Positions 17,970 to 26,833 of a stretch of 37,714 nucleotides of DNA are shown in pieces. The DNA is from Emticicia agri (GTDB lineage: Bacteria; Bacteroidota; Bacteroidia; Cytophagales; Spirosomataceae): NCBI RefSeq assembly GCF_004168285.1, contig NZ_SEWF01000050.1, positions 1 through 37,714 of the forward strand, written 5' to 3'. Each line of letters opens with the position of its first letter. Position 1 is the first letter of the stretch. A program made the position numbers and the translations under genes. The notes beneath the pieces were generated by a model. That model was not told the DNA's origin and did no database searches. It saw only the letters and a list, made by a program, of their open reading frames with translations.

Positions 17970-20696
17970 TTATGGTTCAAAAGTTACAGAAAATGGCACA
18001 AATAAGGCTCCTTTAGATTTATCGTTTTTGAAAACAAAATATAAATCTTTAAAACCATTCGTTGCCGCAATACTTACCTTGTAGGGTTTAGGTGGCTTGG
18101 TACCTGAAAAAGCATTGGGGTCATCATTGGGTTCAACAAAGTCTGTTTGTCCTAACAAAGGCCCATCTGCCGAACCTGTATGCACTTCTACAATTCCTCC
18201 TTGCGAGTTCAGTTGTTGTTTAGGGGCTGCTACAACGAAACTAAGTGATTTTACACCCGTCAGGTCAATATTCTTTACAGCGGCATAAGTGTTGGCTCCC
18301 ATCACAATCAGTAGATTAGTTTCACCCATTTTAAACTTCATGATGTTTTTTGAAGTCTCTTCTGCATTGCCTAACAATAAGGTAGGATTTTTCAGCACTA
18401 TCAATTGCTCGGCTGTCTGGGTAGGTAAACCATTAGCTCCTTTATCGGTATAAGATGCCAGCAATTTATAAACTCCTTTGTTAGGGTCTCCACCCTCAGG
18501 TATTTTAGCCGTTACATTCCCTTTAGGGGGCAATAAAGTTGGAGGAACTTTTTTATCACCCAGGCTTAAAATGTATTGCACCATCTGCCCGGCTTCCGGT
18601 AACCCGATATTCGGATGGGCTGACATGGCTACATCGCCCCATACACCTGCCCCTCCTTTAATGATTTTATCTGACAATAAGGCTACCGCATTACTATTTG
18701 CTTTATATTTTCTGGCAACATCTATAAAAGAAGGGCCAACAGATTTTTTGTCTGGAAAATGGCAGGCTTTACAATCACTTTTATCAATCAGGTTTTTTCC
18801 GGCAGTAAAAGTTACAGGTGCTGCCTGATGCCCCTGTGCCTGTGGCGCATCTTCTGCATCCTGGTAGGTAGCCGTAATTTTCACTTTTGACGCAGGAATA
18901 CGCTTATCTGCCAGGCTACCATCTTCTTTATCTGATACTTTTACCTCGTAGGAAACGTCTTTATTCGGGAAGAAGAATGTTTTATTACCTTCTGTTAGTT
19001 CAAGAGAAACCTGCGGAGGTTCATTTCCGGCTTTTATAATCAGTTCTTTTGAGTCTTTTAAGCCCTTGGCATCAGTAACTGTCAGAACAGCCTTGTAAGT
19101 GCCTAATTTATTGAATGTATGGCTTGCATTAGCTTCGGTGATTATGATTGGTGTACCACCTGTTTGTGGGCTTATTTTCCATTCATATTTCAAGGCATCA
19201 TTATCATAATCTTTAGTACCTTCTGATGATAGCTGAACAGTCAGAGGTAGAGCGCCTGCCTGTTTGTCTGTTTTCGCTACAACTAATGGCTTACGATTAC
19301 CGCCATTGTATTCAATTTTTATGATTTTTGATTCAGGATTGGCTAAAAACCAGCCGTTACCGTACTCAATCATATACAAATCGCCATTGGGGCCAAAAGC
19401 CATATCAATCGGGTGTTCTAATTTCAGATTAGGTAAGAATCTCTCCATCTTTACATAATCCCCCTGCTCATTCATAGTTACAGCTATAATCCAGTCACGC
19501 ATCCATTCATAAATGAATAGTTTATTGTTGTAATAGTCAGGAAAAGCACGTTTGGCATTCTGGAAGAACTCTTTATGATATACAGGCCCTGCCATTGCAC
19601 TACGCCCACCAGCCCCTAATAAAGGGAATTTTTTAGAGTCAGCAGCCGGATACCAGATAAAGGCTTTCTGTGCCGGAGGAAGCTCTTGTAAACCTGTATT
19701 ATTAGGCGAATTATTGATGGGTTTTTCAGGATTAAACTTCTCTCCCGATTTCATGGTAGTAAAGTCAAAATCCCAGTAGGCTTTGTTGTCTCCTACAAAA
19801 TATGGCCAACCGAAATTTCCTGCTTTACGTGCCTGTCCGAATTCATCTTCTGCGGCAGGTCCTAACCCTGTTGAATCTTTCCCTGCATCGGGGCCTACAT
19901 CGCCCCAGTACAAGAAACCTGTCTTTTTATCAACAGCAATACGGTATGGGTTTCTATGTCCCATCGTGTAAATTTCTGGTCGGGTTTTAGGCGTACCTTT
20001 GGGAAATAAATTACCCTCTGGAATAGTATAACTACCATCTGCCTCCGGATGAATGCGAATAATCTTTCCTCTTAAATCATTGGTATTACCAGACGATTTC
20101 TGCGCATCATAAGCACTTCTGCCCGGACGCTCATCAATAGGTGCATAGCCATCTGATGCTCTCGGGCTTGTATTATCTCCGGTCGATAAATACAGATTTC
20201 CTGCGGCATCCCAGTCAATAGAGCCACCTGTATGACAACATTGGTCTCTTTGTGTAGGAATTTCCAGCATAACCTTTTTACTTTTCAAATCTAAGACATT
20301 GCCTTTCAACTCAAAGCGTGCCAGAATATTTTTAGGGTCGTTTCCGGCAGGAGAGTAGTAAAGATAGACCCAATGATTTTTAGCGAAATCAGGGTCGATA
20401 TTTAAGCCCAATAGACCGTCTTCCGCTTCAGGTTGTCCGCCATCGGCAAAATTATATTTGGTACTTACAGGTATTGTGGCAATAACAATCGTTTTCTTCG
20501 TAACAGGACTATATATCTTTACTGTGCCATGCCGCTCAATGAATAATACTCTTTCATCGGGTAGAACGGCTAATTCTAAAGGCTCGTTCAGATTTTCTGT
20601 CAGAACAACTTTCTGAAAGCGGTTTTCTTCCGTTACCTGTGCCAGTAGAGACAGCGGCAAAATACCTATCAGAAAGCTTTTAATTAATGTTTTCAT
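17970..20696 (-). CDS. PQQ-type sugar dehydrogenase fused to PKD, cytochrome c and C-terminal carbohydrate-binding-like domain
   Basis: 908 residues with a signal peptide (MKTLIKSFLIGILPLSLLAQ). Residues about 25–460 are a glucose/sorbosone dehydrogenase six-blade propeller (RDQCCHTGGSIDWDAAGN, YTMGHRNPYRIAVDKKTG, WGDVGPDAG). About 475–560 is a PKD domain. About 630–725 is a cytochrome c domain with heme motif C642-K-A-C645-H646 and probable Met ligand in VAMSAHP. About 745–908 resembles a CBM6-type beta-sandwich. The enzyme probably oxidises sugars in the periplasm and passes electrons through its own heme. No pqq synthesis genes are in the window, so the cofactor must be made elsewhere or taken up. 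Confidence 0.85.
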   Translation of the reverse strand: MKTLIKSFLIGILPLSLLAQVTEENRFQKVVLTENLNEPLELAVLPDERVLFIERHGTVKIYSPVTKKTIVIATIPVSTKYNFADGGQPEAEDGLLGLNIDPDFAKNHWVYLYYSPAGNDPKNILARFELKGNVLDLKSKKVMLEIPTQRDQCCHTGGSIDWDAAGNLYLSTGDNTSPRASDGYAPIDERPGRSAYDAQKSSGNTNDLRGKIIRIHPEADGSYTIPEGNLFPKGTPKTRPEIYTMGHRNPYRIAVDKKTGFLYWGDVGPDAGKDSTGLGPAAEDEFGQARKAGNFGWPYFVGDNKAYWDFDFTTMKSGEKFNPEKPINNSPNNTGLQELPPAQKAFIWYPAADSKKFPLLGAGGRSAMAGPVYHKEFFQNAKRAFPDYYNNKLFIYEWMRDWIIAVTMNEQGDYVKMERFLPNLKLEHPIDMAFGPNGDLYMIEYGNGWFLANPESKIIKIEYNGGNRKPLVVAKTDKQAGALPLTVQLSSEGTKDYDNDALKYEWKISPQTGGTPIIITEANASHTFNKLGTYKAVLTVTDAKGLKDSKELIIKAGNEPPQVSLELTEGNKTFFFPNKDVSYEVKVSDKEDGSLADKRIPASKVKITATYQDAEDAPQAQGHQAAPVTFTAGKNLIDKSDCKACHFPDKKSVGPSFIDVARKYKANSNAVALLSDKIIKGGAGVWGDVAMSAHPNIGLPEAGQMVQYILSLGDKKVPPTLLPPKGNVTAKIPEGGDPNKGVYKLLASYTDKGANGLPTQTAEQLIVLKNPTLLLGNAEETSKNIMKFKMGETNLLIVMGANTYAAVKNIDLTGVKSLSFVVAAPKQQLNSQGGIVEVHTGSADGPLLGQTDFVEPNDDPNAFSGTKPPKPYKVSIAATNGFKDLYFVFKNDKSKGALFVPFSVTFEP

Positions 20697-20846
20697 AGAT
20701 TAAATGGGTGATTGTTTAATAGAATATCAGGGCATTTTGCCTTGAAAAAATACGCTTTAATTGATAAGTGAAGAAGAATAGGTTTTAAGACATATAGGGT
20801 AAGATTGTTTTATAATTGAAAAGAAACAGGTCAATGCGTAAAAACT

Positions 20847-20890
20847 ACACAATATTAAAGAAACTTTTTCATTGTGTATAAAAAACACAA
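20847..20890. promoter_or_regulatory. Operator-like ACACAA/TTGTGT half-sites before the Nudix regulator
   Basis: Three half-sites occur: ACACAAT (20847–20853), ATTGTGT (20871–20877) and ACACAA (20885–20890). The last two form TTGTGT-N7-ACACAA. They lie just upstream of a full -7 box TAATTTTG (20900–20907), which is 19 bp before the ATG. This suits autoregulation by the Nudix protein or control of the divergent dehydrogenase. Confidence 0.45.
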
Positions 20891-20926
20891 AGAAATTTTT
20901 AATTTTGGATTCTTAAACTACCAACT

Positions 20927-21691
20927 ATGGATCCAAAGCTAAAAGCATATTTTGAAAGTACCCTGAAAGAAGTTTCTATCGATTGTGTAATTTTTGGTTT
21001 TCATGAAGGAGAATTAAAAGTATTATTATTGAAATGGAAAGGAACAGAAGGATGGAGTTTACCCGGCGGAAAAATTTATTTAGAAGAATCTGTCAATGAT
21101 GCGGCGGTGCGTATTCTGCAAGAGAGAACAGGACTGAAAGAAATCTTTCTGCAGCAGTTTTATACCTTTGGAGGTAATGATCGATATAAAAATATGGATA
21201 AAGCGGCTTTATTCAGAAAATTGGAATGGGCTTTTGGGGCAGATTTCTATGATGAAAAATACATGAAACGCCATGTATCTCTCGGATACATGGCGTTAGT
21301 AGAATTTGAACAAGTAGTTGCTACCCCTGATTGGTACACAGATGAATGTATGTGGTGCGAAATTTCGGCAATACCCGAATTACTTTTCGATCATAATGAA
21401 ATGGTTGAGGTAGCATTGAAAGCACTAAGACGCCAACTCAGTTACCAACCCATAGGCTATAACCTGCTTCCTGAGAAATTCACTATGCCGGAATTACAAC
21501 GCCTATACGAAACTATTCTCGGCAAACAATTAGACCGCCGGAATTTCCAGAAGCTGATGCTCAGTTATGATATTTTAGAAAAACTCCCCGAAAAGCGCAC
21601 AGGTGGTGCATTTAAAGCGCCATTTCTTTATAGATTCGATAAAGAAAAGTATGATAGAGCCATGAGAGAGGAGATTTTATTTGCGATATAA
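20927..21691 (+). CDS. NrtR/AraR-like Nudix-domain transcriptional regulator
   Basis: 254 residues: a Nudix fold (about 15–150) and a C-terminal winged helix (about 165–250, LPEKFTMPELQRLYETILG and RRNFQKLMLSYDILEKL). The Nudix box is degenerate: after GGK at 47–49, the segment expected as REUxEExGU reads RILQERTGL (62–70), losing two acidic metal ligands. Catalysis is therefore doubtful and a sensor role likely. In this family, NrtR senses ADP-ribose and Bacteroides AraR senses arabinose. The neighbouring sugar dehydrogenase, glycerol kinase and FucP-type transporter suggest a sugar signal; which one is inference. Confidence 0.85.
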   Translation: MDPKLKAYFESTLKEVSIDCVIFGFHEGELKVLLLKWKGTEGWSLPGGKIYLEESVNDAAVRILQERTGLKEIFLQQFYTFGGNDRYKNMDKAALFRKLEWAFGADFYDEKYMKRHVSLGYMALVEFEQVVATPDWYTDECMWCEISAIPELLFDHNEMVEVALKALRRQLSYQPIGYNLLPEKFTMPELQRLYETILGKQLDRRNFQKLMLSYDILEKLPEKRTGGAFKAPFLYRFDKEKYDRAMREEILFAI

Positions 21692-21697
21692 AAGTAA

Positions 21698-21723
21698 AAG
21701 GCACGATTCTGAGTCCGTGCCTT
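21698..21723. terminator. Terminator hairpin between convergent genes
   Basis: AAGGCACG / CGTGCCTT (21698–21705, 21716–21723) with a 10-nt loop, 6 bp after the regulator's stop and facing the glpK stop. It can serve both strands. Confidence 0.7.
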
Positions 21724-21746
21724 CCATTCATCAAGTAGATTAATAT

Positions 21747-23243
21747 TTACTTCTCCCAATCAAAAGACCGTTTCACCGCTTTTTTCCAGCCTTTATAAAG
21801 CGTATTACGTTGAGTAGCTTTCATTTTTGGTTTCCAGCGTTTGTCTACTCCCCAGTTTTGTAATAAATCGTCGAAACTTGCCCAATAGCCTACGGCTAAA
21901 CCTGCGGCATAGGCAGCACCTAAAGCCGTTGTTTCAATCATGGTAGGTCTGATAACAGGCACTTTTAACATATCAGACTGAAACTGCATCAGCAATTCAT
22001 TCACAACCATTCCTCCATCTACCCGTAAAGAACTGATTTCAATGCCCGAATCATTTTCCATCGCCTCTAATACGTCTTTTGTCTGATAGGCTGTGGCTTC
22101 TAATACGGCACGGGCAATATGGCCTTTGTTGACATAGCGAGTCAATCCTGCAATAACTCCTCTCGCTGATGATTTCCAGTAAGGGGCATAAAGACCCGAG
22201 AAGGCAGGCACAACATAAGCTCCGCCATTATCTTCTACACTTTTAGCTAATTTTTCAATATCTGTACTCTTCTGAATCATACCTAAATTGTCACGTAGCC
22301 ATTGTACTAAAGCTCCGGCAATAGCCACTGAACCTTCGAGGGCATAATGCACAGGCTGGCCTTCAAACTGATAAGCTACCGTTGTCAGTAAGCCGTGTTT
22401 AGAGGGCACTAACTCGGTACCTGTATTCATCAGCATAAAACAACCTGTACCATAAGTATTTTTAGCTTCTCCGGGTTGATAGCAGGTTTGTCCGACCAAG
22501 GCAGCCTGTTGGTCTCCTAAATCTCCGGCTAACGGGATACCCTGCAAAACCTCAGAAGTAATATTTCCGTATACCTTGCTACTTGGTTCTATAGCAGGCA
22601 GCATCTGCAAGGGGATATTCATAATTTCAGCCAGTTCAGCATCCCAAGACATAGTTTTGAGATTCATTAATTGGGTACGACTGGCATTGGTAACATCGGT
22701 AATATGTAAGCCACCGTTAATACCACCTGTTAAATGCCATATAAGGAAAGTATCCATATTACCGAAAATGGCTTGCCCTTTTTCGGCATCTTCTCTTACG
22801 CCTGGCACATTATCTAAAATCCATTTGATTTTTAAACCACTGAAATAAGTAGCCAATGGCAAACCTGTACGGTCTTGAAAAAACTGCGAGCCGTGGCTTT
22901 TGGTCAGTGCTTTTACGGTATCGTCCACACGAGTATCCTGCCAAACAATGGCGTTATAATAGGCTTTTCCGGTGCGTTTATTCCATACTACGGTTGTTTC
23001 TCGTTGATTGGTGATACCGCAAGCTGCCACATCTTCGGTTTTTATGCTTTTTTCTATACGGGCTCTGGCAATTACTTCAAGCGTATTTTTCCAGATTTCT
23101 TCCGAGTTATGCTCAACCCAGCCCGGTTTAGGATAGATCTGCTCATGTTCTTTTTGTCCGACTGAAACGATATTCCCTTTGCGGTCGAAAATAATACAAC
23201 GGGTACTGGTAGTGCCCTGGTCAATAGATGCAATGTATTTCAT
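21747..23243 (-). CDS. glpK: Glycerol kinase
   Basis: FGGY-family kinase making glycerol-3-phosphate from glycerol and ATP in the cytoplasm. The start ATG 23243 ([20 protein letters not shown]) matches the family; an in-frame extension to 23279 is repeat sequence. 498 residues, normal length. Motifs seen are DQGTTSTR (phosphate loop), [33 protein letters not shown] and [13 protein letters not shown]. There is no glpF or glpD neighbour. It is instead beside a FucP-type transporter on the same strand, separated by a 136 bp repeat-bearing spacer. Confidence 0.95.
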   Translation of the reverse strand: MKYIASIDQGTTSTRCIIFDRKGNIVSVGQKEHEQIYPKPGWVEHNSEEIWKNTLEVIARARIEKSIKTEDVAACGITNQRETTVVWNKRTGKAYYNAIVWQDTRVDDTVKALTKSHGSQFFQDRTGLPLATYFSGLKIKWILDNVPGVREDAEKGQAIFGNMDTFLIWHLTGGINGGLHITDVTNASRTQLMNLKTMSWDAELAEIMNIPLQMLPAIEPSSKVYGNITSEVLQGIPLAGDLGDQQAALVGQTCYQPGEAKNTYGTGCFMLMNTGTELVPSKHGLLTTVAYQFEGQPVHYALEGSVAIAGALVQWLRDNLGMIQKSTDIEKLAKSVEDNGGAYVVPAFSGLYAPYWKSSARGVIAGLTRYVNKGHIARAVLEATAYQTKDVLEAMENDSGIEISSLRVDGGMVVNELLMQFQSDMLKVPVIRPTMIETTALGAAYAAGLAVGYWASFDDLLQNWGVDKRWKPKMKATQRNTLYKGWKKAVKRSFDWEK

Positions 23244-23273
23244 AGGATTGAATAGTAGGGATTTATGAGGGTG

Positions 23274-23373
23274 CCTCACCCCAACCCCTCTCCAACTGGA
23301 GAGGGGCTTTTAAAATCTCCTTCTCCTCCTTCAAGGAGAGGGAGATTTAGAGCGGACGCCGCGCGGGGTGAGG
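23274..23373. repeat. Cloverleaf-like CCTCACCCC repeat
   Basis: An outer 9 bp pair, CCTCACCCC (23274–23282) and GGGGTGAGG (23365–23373), encloses hairpin 1, CCCCTCTCC AACT GGAGAGGGG (23285–23306), and an imperfect hairpin 2 around 23315–23347. A partial relative lies at 36494–36555. It fills the fucP–glpK spacer. Confidence 0.8.
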
Positions 23374-23379
23374 TGAATT

Positions 23380-24618
23380 CTATTTACTAACTTTTGAACC
23401 TGAGAAACCATACCAGGCAATATAGGCAAACATAGCTACAGGTAATAATAACGAGGTAGCCATAGACGAATTATCTGCAATGGCTCCCATGATTGGAGGG
23501 AAAACCGCGCCGCCTACAATACCCATAATGATAAAAGAAGAACCAATCTTTGTATGTGAGCCTAAATCTTTTACACCCAATGAAAAGATAGTAGGGAAAG
23601 TAATGCTCTGGAAAAAGAAAAATGCCATTAGTGCATATACTGCTGCTTCACCTTTGAATTGAGAGGCAAATAATAAAATAGCTACAATAATCAAAGAGTA
23701 CATACCTAAAAGTACATTAGGTTTAATATATCGCATCAGGAATGTGCTGGCAAAACGACCTATCATAAAGATAAGCATACCTATTGATAATAATTTGGCG
23801 GCTTCTATATTCGAAACCTGGATAGCTTCTATGGCGAAGTTGATAAATAATCCCCAAACGCAACCTTGAGCGCCGACATTCAGAAATTGAGCAATAGCAC
23901 CAAAAACAAAGTGTTTATGACTAAACAACTTCTTTCCTGATTTTTCTACAACTTCTTCAGTGATTCCGGCCTCTTGAATTTCCGGCATTGGCGTACGGAG
24001 AAACAATAAAGCTACTAAAAAAACAATCCCGCCAACGAGTAAATAAGGTAACTGAACCGATTTGAATCCCTCTTCAACTGTTTGCGTATGGTCGCTGAAT
24101 ATAAGCATACTACCCACTAATGGCCCTATGATTACCCCTAAACCATTGAAAGATTGAGCTAAATTAAGTCGTTGTTCGGAAGTCTCTGATGGACCGAGCA
24201 CAGTTGCATAAGGATTAGCGGCTGTTTCAAGAAAAGCAAGGCCGCAAGCCAGAACAAATAAAGCAATCAGGAAAAACGACCATGATTGTAACTGCGTTGC
24301 CGGATAAACTAAAAGAGCCCCGCCCGAATATAATAAGAGTCCTGCAAGAATCCCTTTTTTATAACCCCAACGTTTCATGAATAGTCCTGCAGGTAAGGCC
24401 ATAAAGAAATAGGCACCGTAGGTGGACACCTGTACTAAAGTTGATTGTGATATAGAGAGGTTAAGGGTTTCCTGAAAATGTTTATTCAATACATCGAGCA
24501 TACTGATGGCAAAACCCCATAAAAAGAAAAGACTGGTAACTAAAATAAATGGAACGAGGTAGTTGTTTTGGGTAGCGGTTGTCTGGAAGTTTTGTTTGTT
24601 CCCGGAAATAGAAGCCAT
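23380..24618 (-). CDS. FucP-type MFS sugar:proton symporter
   Basis: 412 residues with about twelve hydrophobic segments, in the inner membrane. Family signatures include FFLWGFAISMLDVLNKHFQE in helix 1, QVSTYGAYFFMALPAGLFMKRWGYKKGI and FLETAANPYATVLGP (the conserved N-P-Y of FucP/GluP). It imports fucose, glucose/galactose or a related sugar; the exact sugar is not readable. A spaced palindrome TGAACA-N5-TGTTCA (24657–24673) lies about 40 bp before its ATG. Downstream is glpK. Confidence 0.88.
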   Translation of the reverse strand: MASISGNKQNFQTTATQNNYLVPFILVTSLFFLWGFAISMLDVLNKHFQETLNLSISQSTLVQVSTYGAYFFMALPAGLFMKRWGYKKGILAGLLLYSGGALLVYPATQLQSWSFFLIALFVLACGLAFLETAANPYATVLGPSETSEQRLNLAQSFNGLGVIIGPLVGSMLIFSDHTQTVEEGFKSVQLPYLLVGGIVFLVALLFLRTPMPEIQEAGITEEVVEKSGKKLFSHKHFVFGAIAQFLNVGAQGCVWGLFINFAIEAIQVSNIEAAKLLSIGMLIFMIGRFASTFLMRYIKPNVLLGMYSLIIVAILLFASQFKGEAAVYALMAFFFFQSITFPTIFSLGVKDLGSHTKIGSSFIIMGIVGGAVFPPIMGAIADNSSMATSLLLPVAMFAYIAWYGFSGSKVSK

Positions 24619-24656
24619 AGTAGTTTTTAGGGTTAAAATGTAATGTGTTTAATACC

Positions 24657-24673
24657 TGAACAGATTTTGTTCA
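24657..24673. promoter_or_regulatory. Candidate operator upstream of the FucP-type gene
   Basis: TGAACA-N5-TGTTCA, 38 bp before the ATG at 24618, overlapping a TTTG (minus strand, 24672–24675) that could be a -33 box. No -7 match at the proper distance was found. Confidence 0.3.
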
Positions 24674-24752
24674 AAAATGATAATTTTTTAAGAAATAATA
24701 AGATAATTTTTAAATAAAAATATGCCCAAGCTGTATTTGAGTGTAGAATAAC

Positions 24753-24779
24753 AAAATAGCGAGGTGGTAAGTCTCGCTA
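24753..24779 (-). terminator. Terminator after the cytoplasmic sugar isomerase gene
   Basis: Stem TAGCGAG / CTCGCTA (24757–24763, 24773–24779) with a 9-nt loop, followed on the minus strand by TTTTGTTATT. It lies 28 bp after the stop of the gene ending at 24807. Confidence 0.7.
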
Positions 24780-24806
24780 CAGAATGTATATGAATAATGA
24801 ATTAGT

Positions 24807-25727
24807 TTAAGGAAGGAATTGCTTCACATAATTGCGGGCCGTAAGAATAGCTGCCGTAACATCGTCAATACTACCTTCGTAAGCTTTGTCTTCAACTTCG
24901 ATAACTACGGGACCTCTGTAACGTACATCGGTCAGCGCAGTAAAGAATCCACGCCAGTTTACATCGCCTAAGCCCGGAAGTTTAGGAGAATGGTATTCCA
25001 GAGGGTTTGCCAGAATACCTACTCTATCTAATTTATCACGATATACTTTTACATCTTTAATATGTATATGGTGCAGGCGGTCTTTGTATTGGTAAATAGG
25101 TTTCACTTCATCCATCATCTGGAAAATCATGTGTGATGGGTCATAATTCAACCCAAAAAGCGGAGTCGGAAAAGTCTCGAACATCACATCCCAAACCGCA
25201 GGCGAGATAGCTAAGTTTTTCCCACCAGGCCATTCATCATTTGTGAAGAACATCGGACAGTTTTCAATACCAATTTTAATCCCCTCTTTTTCGGCGGTCT
25301 CAATAATTGGCTTCCATAGTTTCTTGAATATTTCAAGATTATCTTTTATGTTCTTCTGAGGGTCACGACCGATGAAAGTATTCATTACAGGAATACCTAA
25401 TTTATTACAGGCTCTGATTACTTTCTTGATGTGCTCAATATAAAATTCAGACTTTCTGGTATCAGGGTCAAGCGGATTTGGGTAGTAACCCAGGCCCGAT
25501 ATAGTAATATTTCTTTCACGGGTATAGTCTTTTATATATGTAATGTGTTTATCGTCCAAATTTTCGACATTGATGTGAGAAACGCCAGCATAACGACGAG
25601 CATCGCCATTATCTTTAGGCCAGCACATCATTTCGATACAAGAAAAACCATTTTTAGAAGCAAAATCTACGACGTGTTCGAAGCCGAAATCGGCCAGAAT
25701 AGCACTAACAAAACCGAGTTTTAACAT
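24807..25727 (-). CDS. Cytoplasmic sugar phosphate isomerase/epimerase (TIM barrel)
   Basis: The start at ATG 25727 (MLKLGFVSAILADFGFEHVVDFA) fits the family; the in-frame extension to 25784 has no recognisable content. About 306 residues, no signal peptide. Barrel and metal motifs include FSCIEMMCWP, IKIGIENCPMFF (Glu ligand), FGLNYDPSHMIFQMMD (Asp/His), LHHIHIKDVKV and PVVIEVEDKAYEG (Glu). It is related to hydroxypyruvate/xylose isomerases and inositol-type epimerases; substrate unknown. It is a single-gene unit with a LacI-type palindrome upstream. Confidence 0.85.
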   Translation of the reverse strand: MLKLGFVSAILADFGFEHVVDFASKNGFSCIEMMCWPKDNGDARRYAGVSHINVENLDDKHITYIKDYTRERNITISGLGYYPNPLDPDTRKSEFYIEHIKKVIRACNKLGIPVMNTFIGRDPQKNIKDNLEIFKKLWKPIIETAEKEGIKIGIENCPMFFTNDEWPGGKNLAISPAVWDVMFETFPTPLFGLNYDPSHMIFQMMDEVKPIYQYKDRLHHIHIKDVKVYRDKLDRVGILANPLEYHSPKLPGLGDVNWRGFFTALTDVRYRGPVVIEVEDKAYEGSIDDVTAAILTARNYVKQFLP

Positions 25728-25793
25728 AATTGTATGAAGGAGGTTGATATTTGAGGCGTAAATTAAGTCTTTTTGTTCAATCATCGAAAAAAA

Positions 25794-25807
25794 TGTAAAC
25801 GTTTATG
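25794..25807. promoter_or_regulatory. LacI-family-like operator (TAAACGTTTA core)
   Basis: A 10 bp perfect palindrome TAAACGTTTA (25796–25805) sits in TGTAAACGTTTATG, close to the classical LacI-family/cre pattern with central CG. It lies 69 bp upstream of the isomerase start. No LacI gene is in the window. Confidence 0.45.
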
Positions 25808-26024
25808 AGGTAGGGTAGGGAGAAAATTTTGATTTTCCCGTTTTTTCGACAACCGGATTCATTTATTTCTCGTATATGTAGAAAAGTAGAAACAGTAGTG
25901 AGGAAAAGTTTCTACAGTTGCTGGTTTGTTTAATGTTTGGCCAAAAAAACATGAACAAGAAAAATCGTTAAAATATATGCTTACAATAGATTTTAACGAT
26001 TTTTTAATAAAAAGTTTGAAAAAT

Positions 26025-26057
26025 TTTGGTTTTATAGAAACTTATTATTTAGTTTTG
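26025..26057 (+). promoter_or_regulatory. Promoter of the ECF sigma factor gene
   Basis: -33 TTTG (26025–26028), 21 bp spacer, -7 TAGTTTTG (26050–26057), 33 bp before the ATG. This is a good match to the Bacteroidota housekeeping promoter. With the LacI-type site it accounts for most of the 363 bp gap 25728–26090; nothing coding is seen there. Confidence 0.6.
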
Positions 26058-26090
26058 TTTAACACTCTTAATACTAAAAATAAACAAACC

Positions 26091-26597
26091 ATGACAACTC
26101 TTGAATTTAACTATGCCATTTCAAAGACCTCGAAGTCTCTAAAACCGTTTGCATTCAGATTAACGAAGGATTTAGAAGACGCTAATGACTTATTACAAGA
26201 TACACTTGTAAAAGCATTTATGAACCGTGATAAGTACACTGATGGGACTAACCTGAAAGCATGGCTTTATACCATCATGAAGAATACGTTTATTACGAAT
26301 TATCAGAGATTGTTAAGAAAAAATACATTTATTGATACAACTGATAATTTGCATTTTATTAACAGTACAGATAGTAGCGTAGAGAATAATGCGTATTCTA
26401 CTTTTGCGTTAGAAGATATTAATAATGCAGTAGAAACATTAGACGAGAGTTACAAACAACCTTTTATGATGCACTTTAGTGGGTTTAAATACCATGAAAT
26501 TGCTCAAAAATTGAAAGTGCCGATTGGAACCGTGAAGAATAGAATACATATAGCCAGAAAAGAACTAAAAGAAAAATTACAAGTATATGCCTATTAA
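26091..26597 (+). CDS. ECF-type RNA polymerase sigma factor
   Basis: 168 residues. Sigma region 2 (about 15–80) includes DLEDANDLLQDTLVKAF and NLKAWLYTIMKNTFITNYQR. Region 4 (about 110–165) has the helix-turn-helix YHEIAQKLKVPIGTVKNRIHIARKEL. I use ATG 26091 because the extension to 25926 runs over the promoter and lacks similarity. No anti-sigma factor or membrane sensor adjoins it, unlike the FecR/SusC-linked ECF factors common in this phylum, so its signal is unknown. A rho-independent terminator at 26704–26732 follows. Confidence 0.9.
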   Translation: MTTLEFNYAISKTSKSLKPFAFRLTKDLEDANDLLQDTLVKAFMNRDKYTDGTNLKAWLYTIMKNTFITNYQRLLRKNTFIDTTDNLHFINSTDSSVENNAYSTFALEDINNAVETLDESYKQPFMMHFSGFKYHEIAQKLKVPIGTVKNRIHIARKELKEKLQVYAY

Positions 26598-26703
26598 TAC
26601 ATTCGTACTTAGCATAACATTTCAATGAAAATGGTTTACTATTAAACCAATGAAAAAGATTTTTTAGAGTCTAGTGGGACTCTGATAAAAAGAGGAAGGT
26701 TTT

Positions 26704-26736
26704 AAAAGTTATCTGTTATGCGGATAACTTTTTTAT
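26704..26736 (+). terminator. Rho-independent terminator after the sigma factor
   Basis: AAAAGTTATC / GATAACTTTT (26704–26713, 26723–26732), 9-nt loop, then a T run. Confidence 0.8.
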
Positions 26737-26768
26737 TTTAATGAAAATTGTAAATTAAACCATATAAA

Positions 26769-26805
26769 AACCCTTTGCCAACCGAAGCCCGGTTAACAAA
26801 GGGTT
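26769..26805. terminator. Two-part hairpin facing the SDR gene end
   Basis: Outer stem AACCCTTTG / CAAAGGGTT (26769–26777, 26797–26805) and inner stem AACCG / CGGTT (26780–26784, 26790–26794). It lies 29 bp from the stop of the convergent SDR gene. Confidence 0.7.
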
Positions 26806-26833
26806 CATTCAGGAGTTCAATAGCTAACTGTTT

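Noticed and set aside
23244-23279. N-terminal extension of glycerol kinase
   Set aside because: It reads into the palindromic repeat; the family start is [10 protein letters not shown].
25926-26090. N-terminal extension of the sigma factor
   Set aside because: It contains the -33/-7 promoter and has no sigma-like sequence; the family starts at MTTLEFN.
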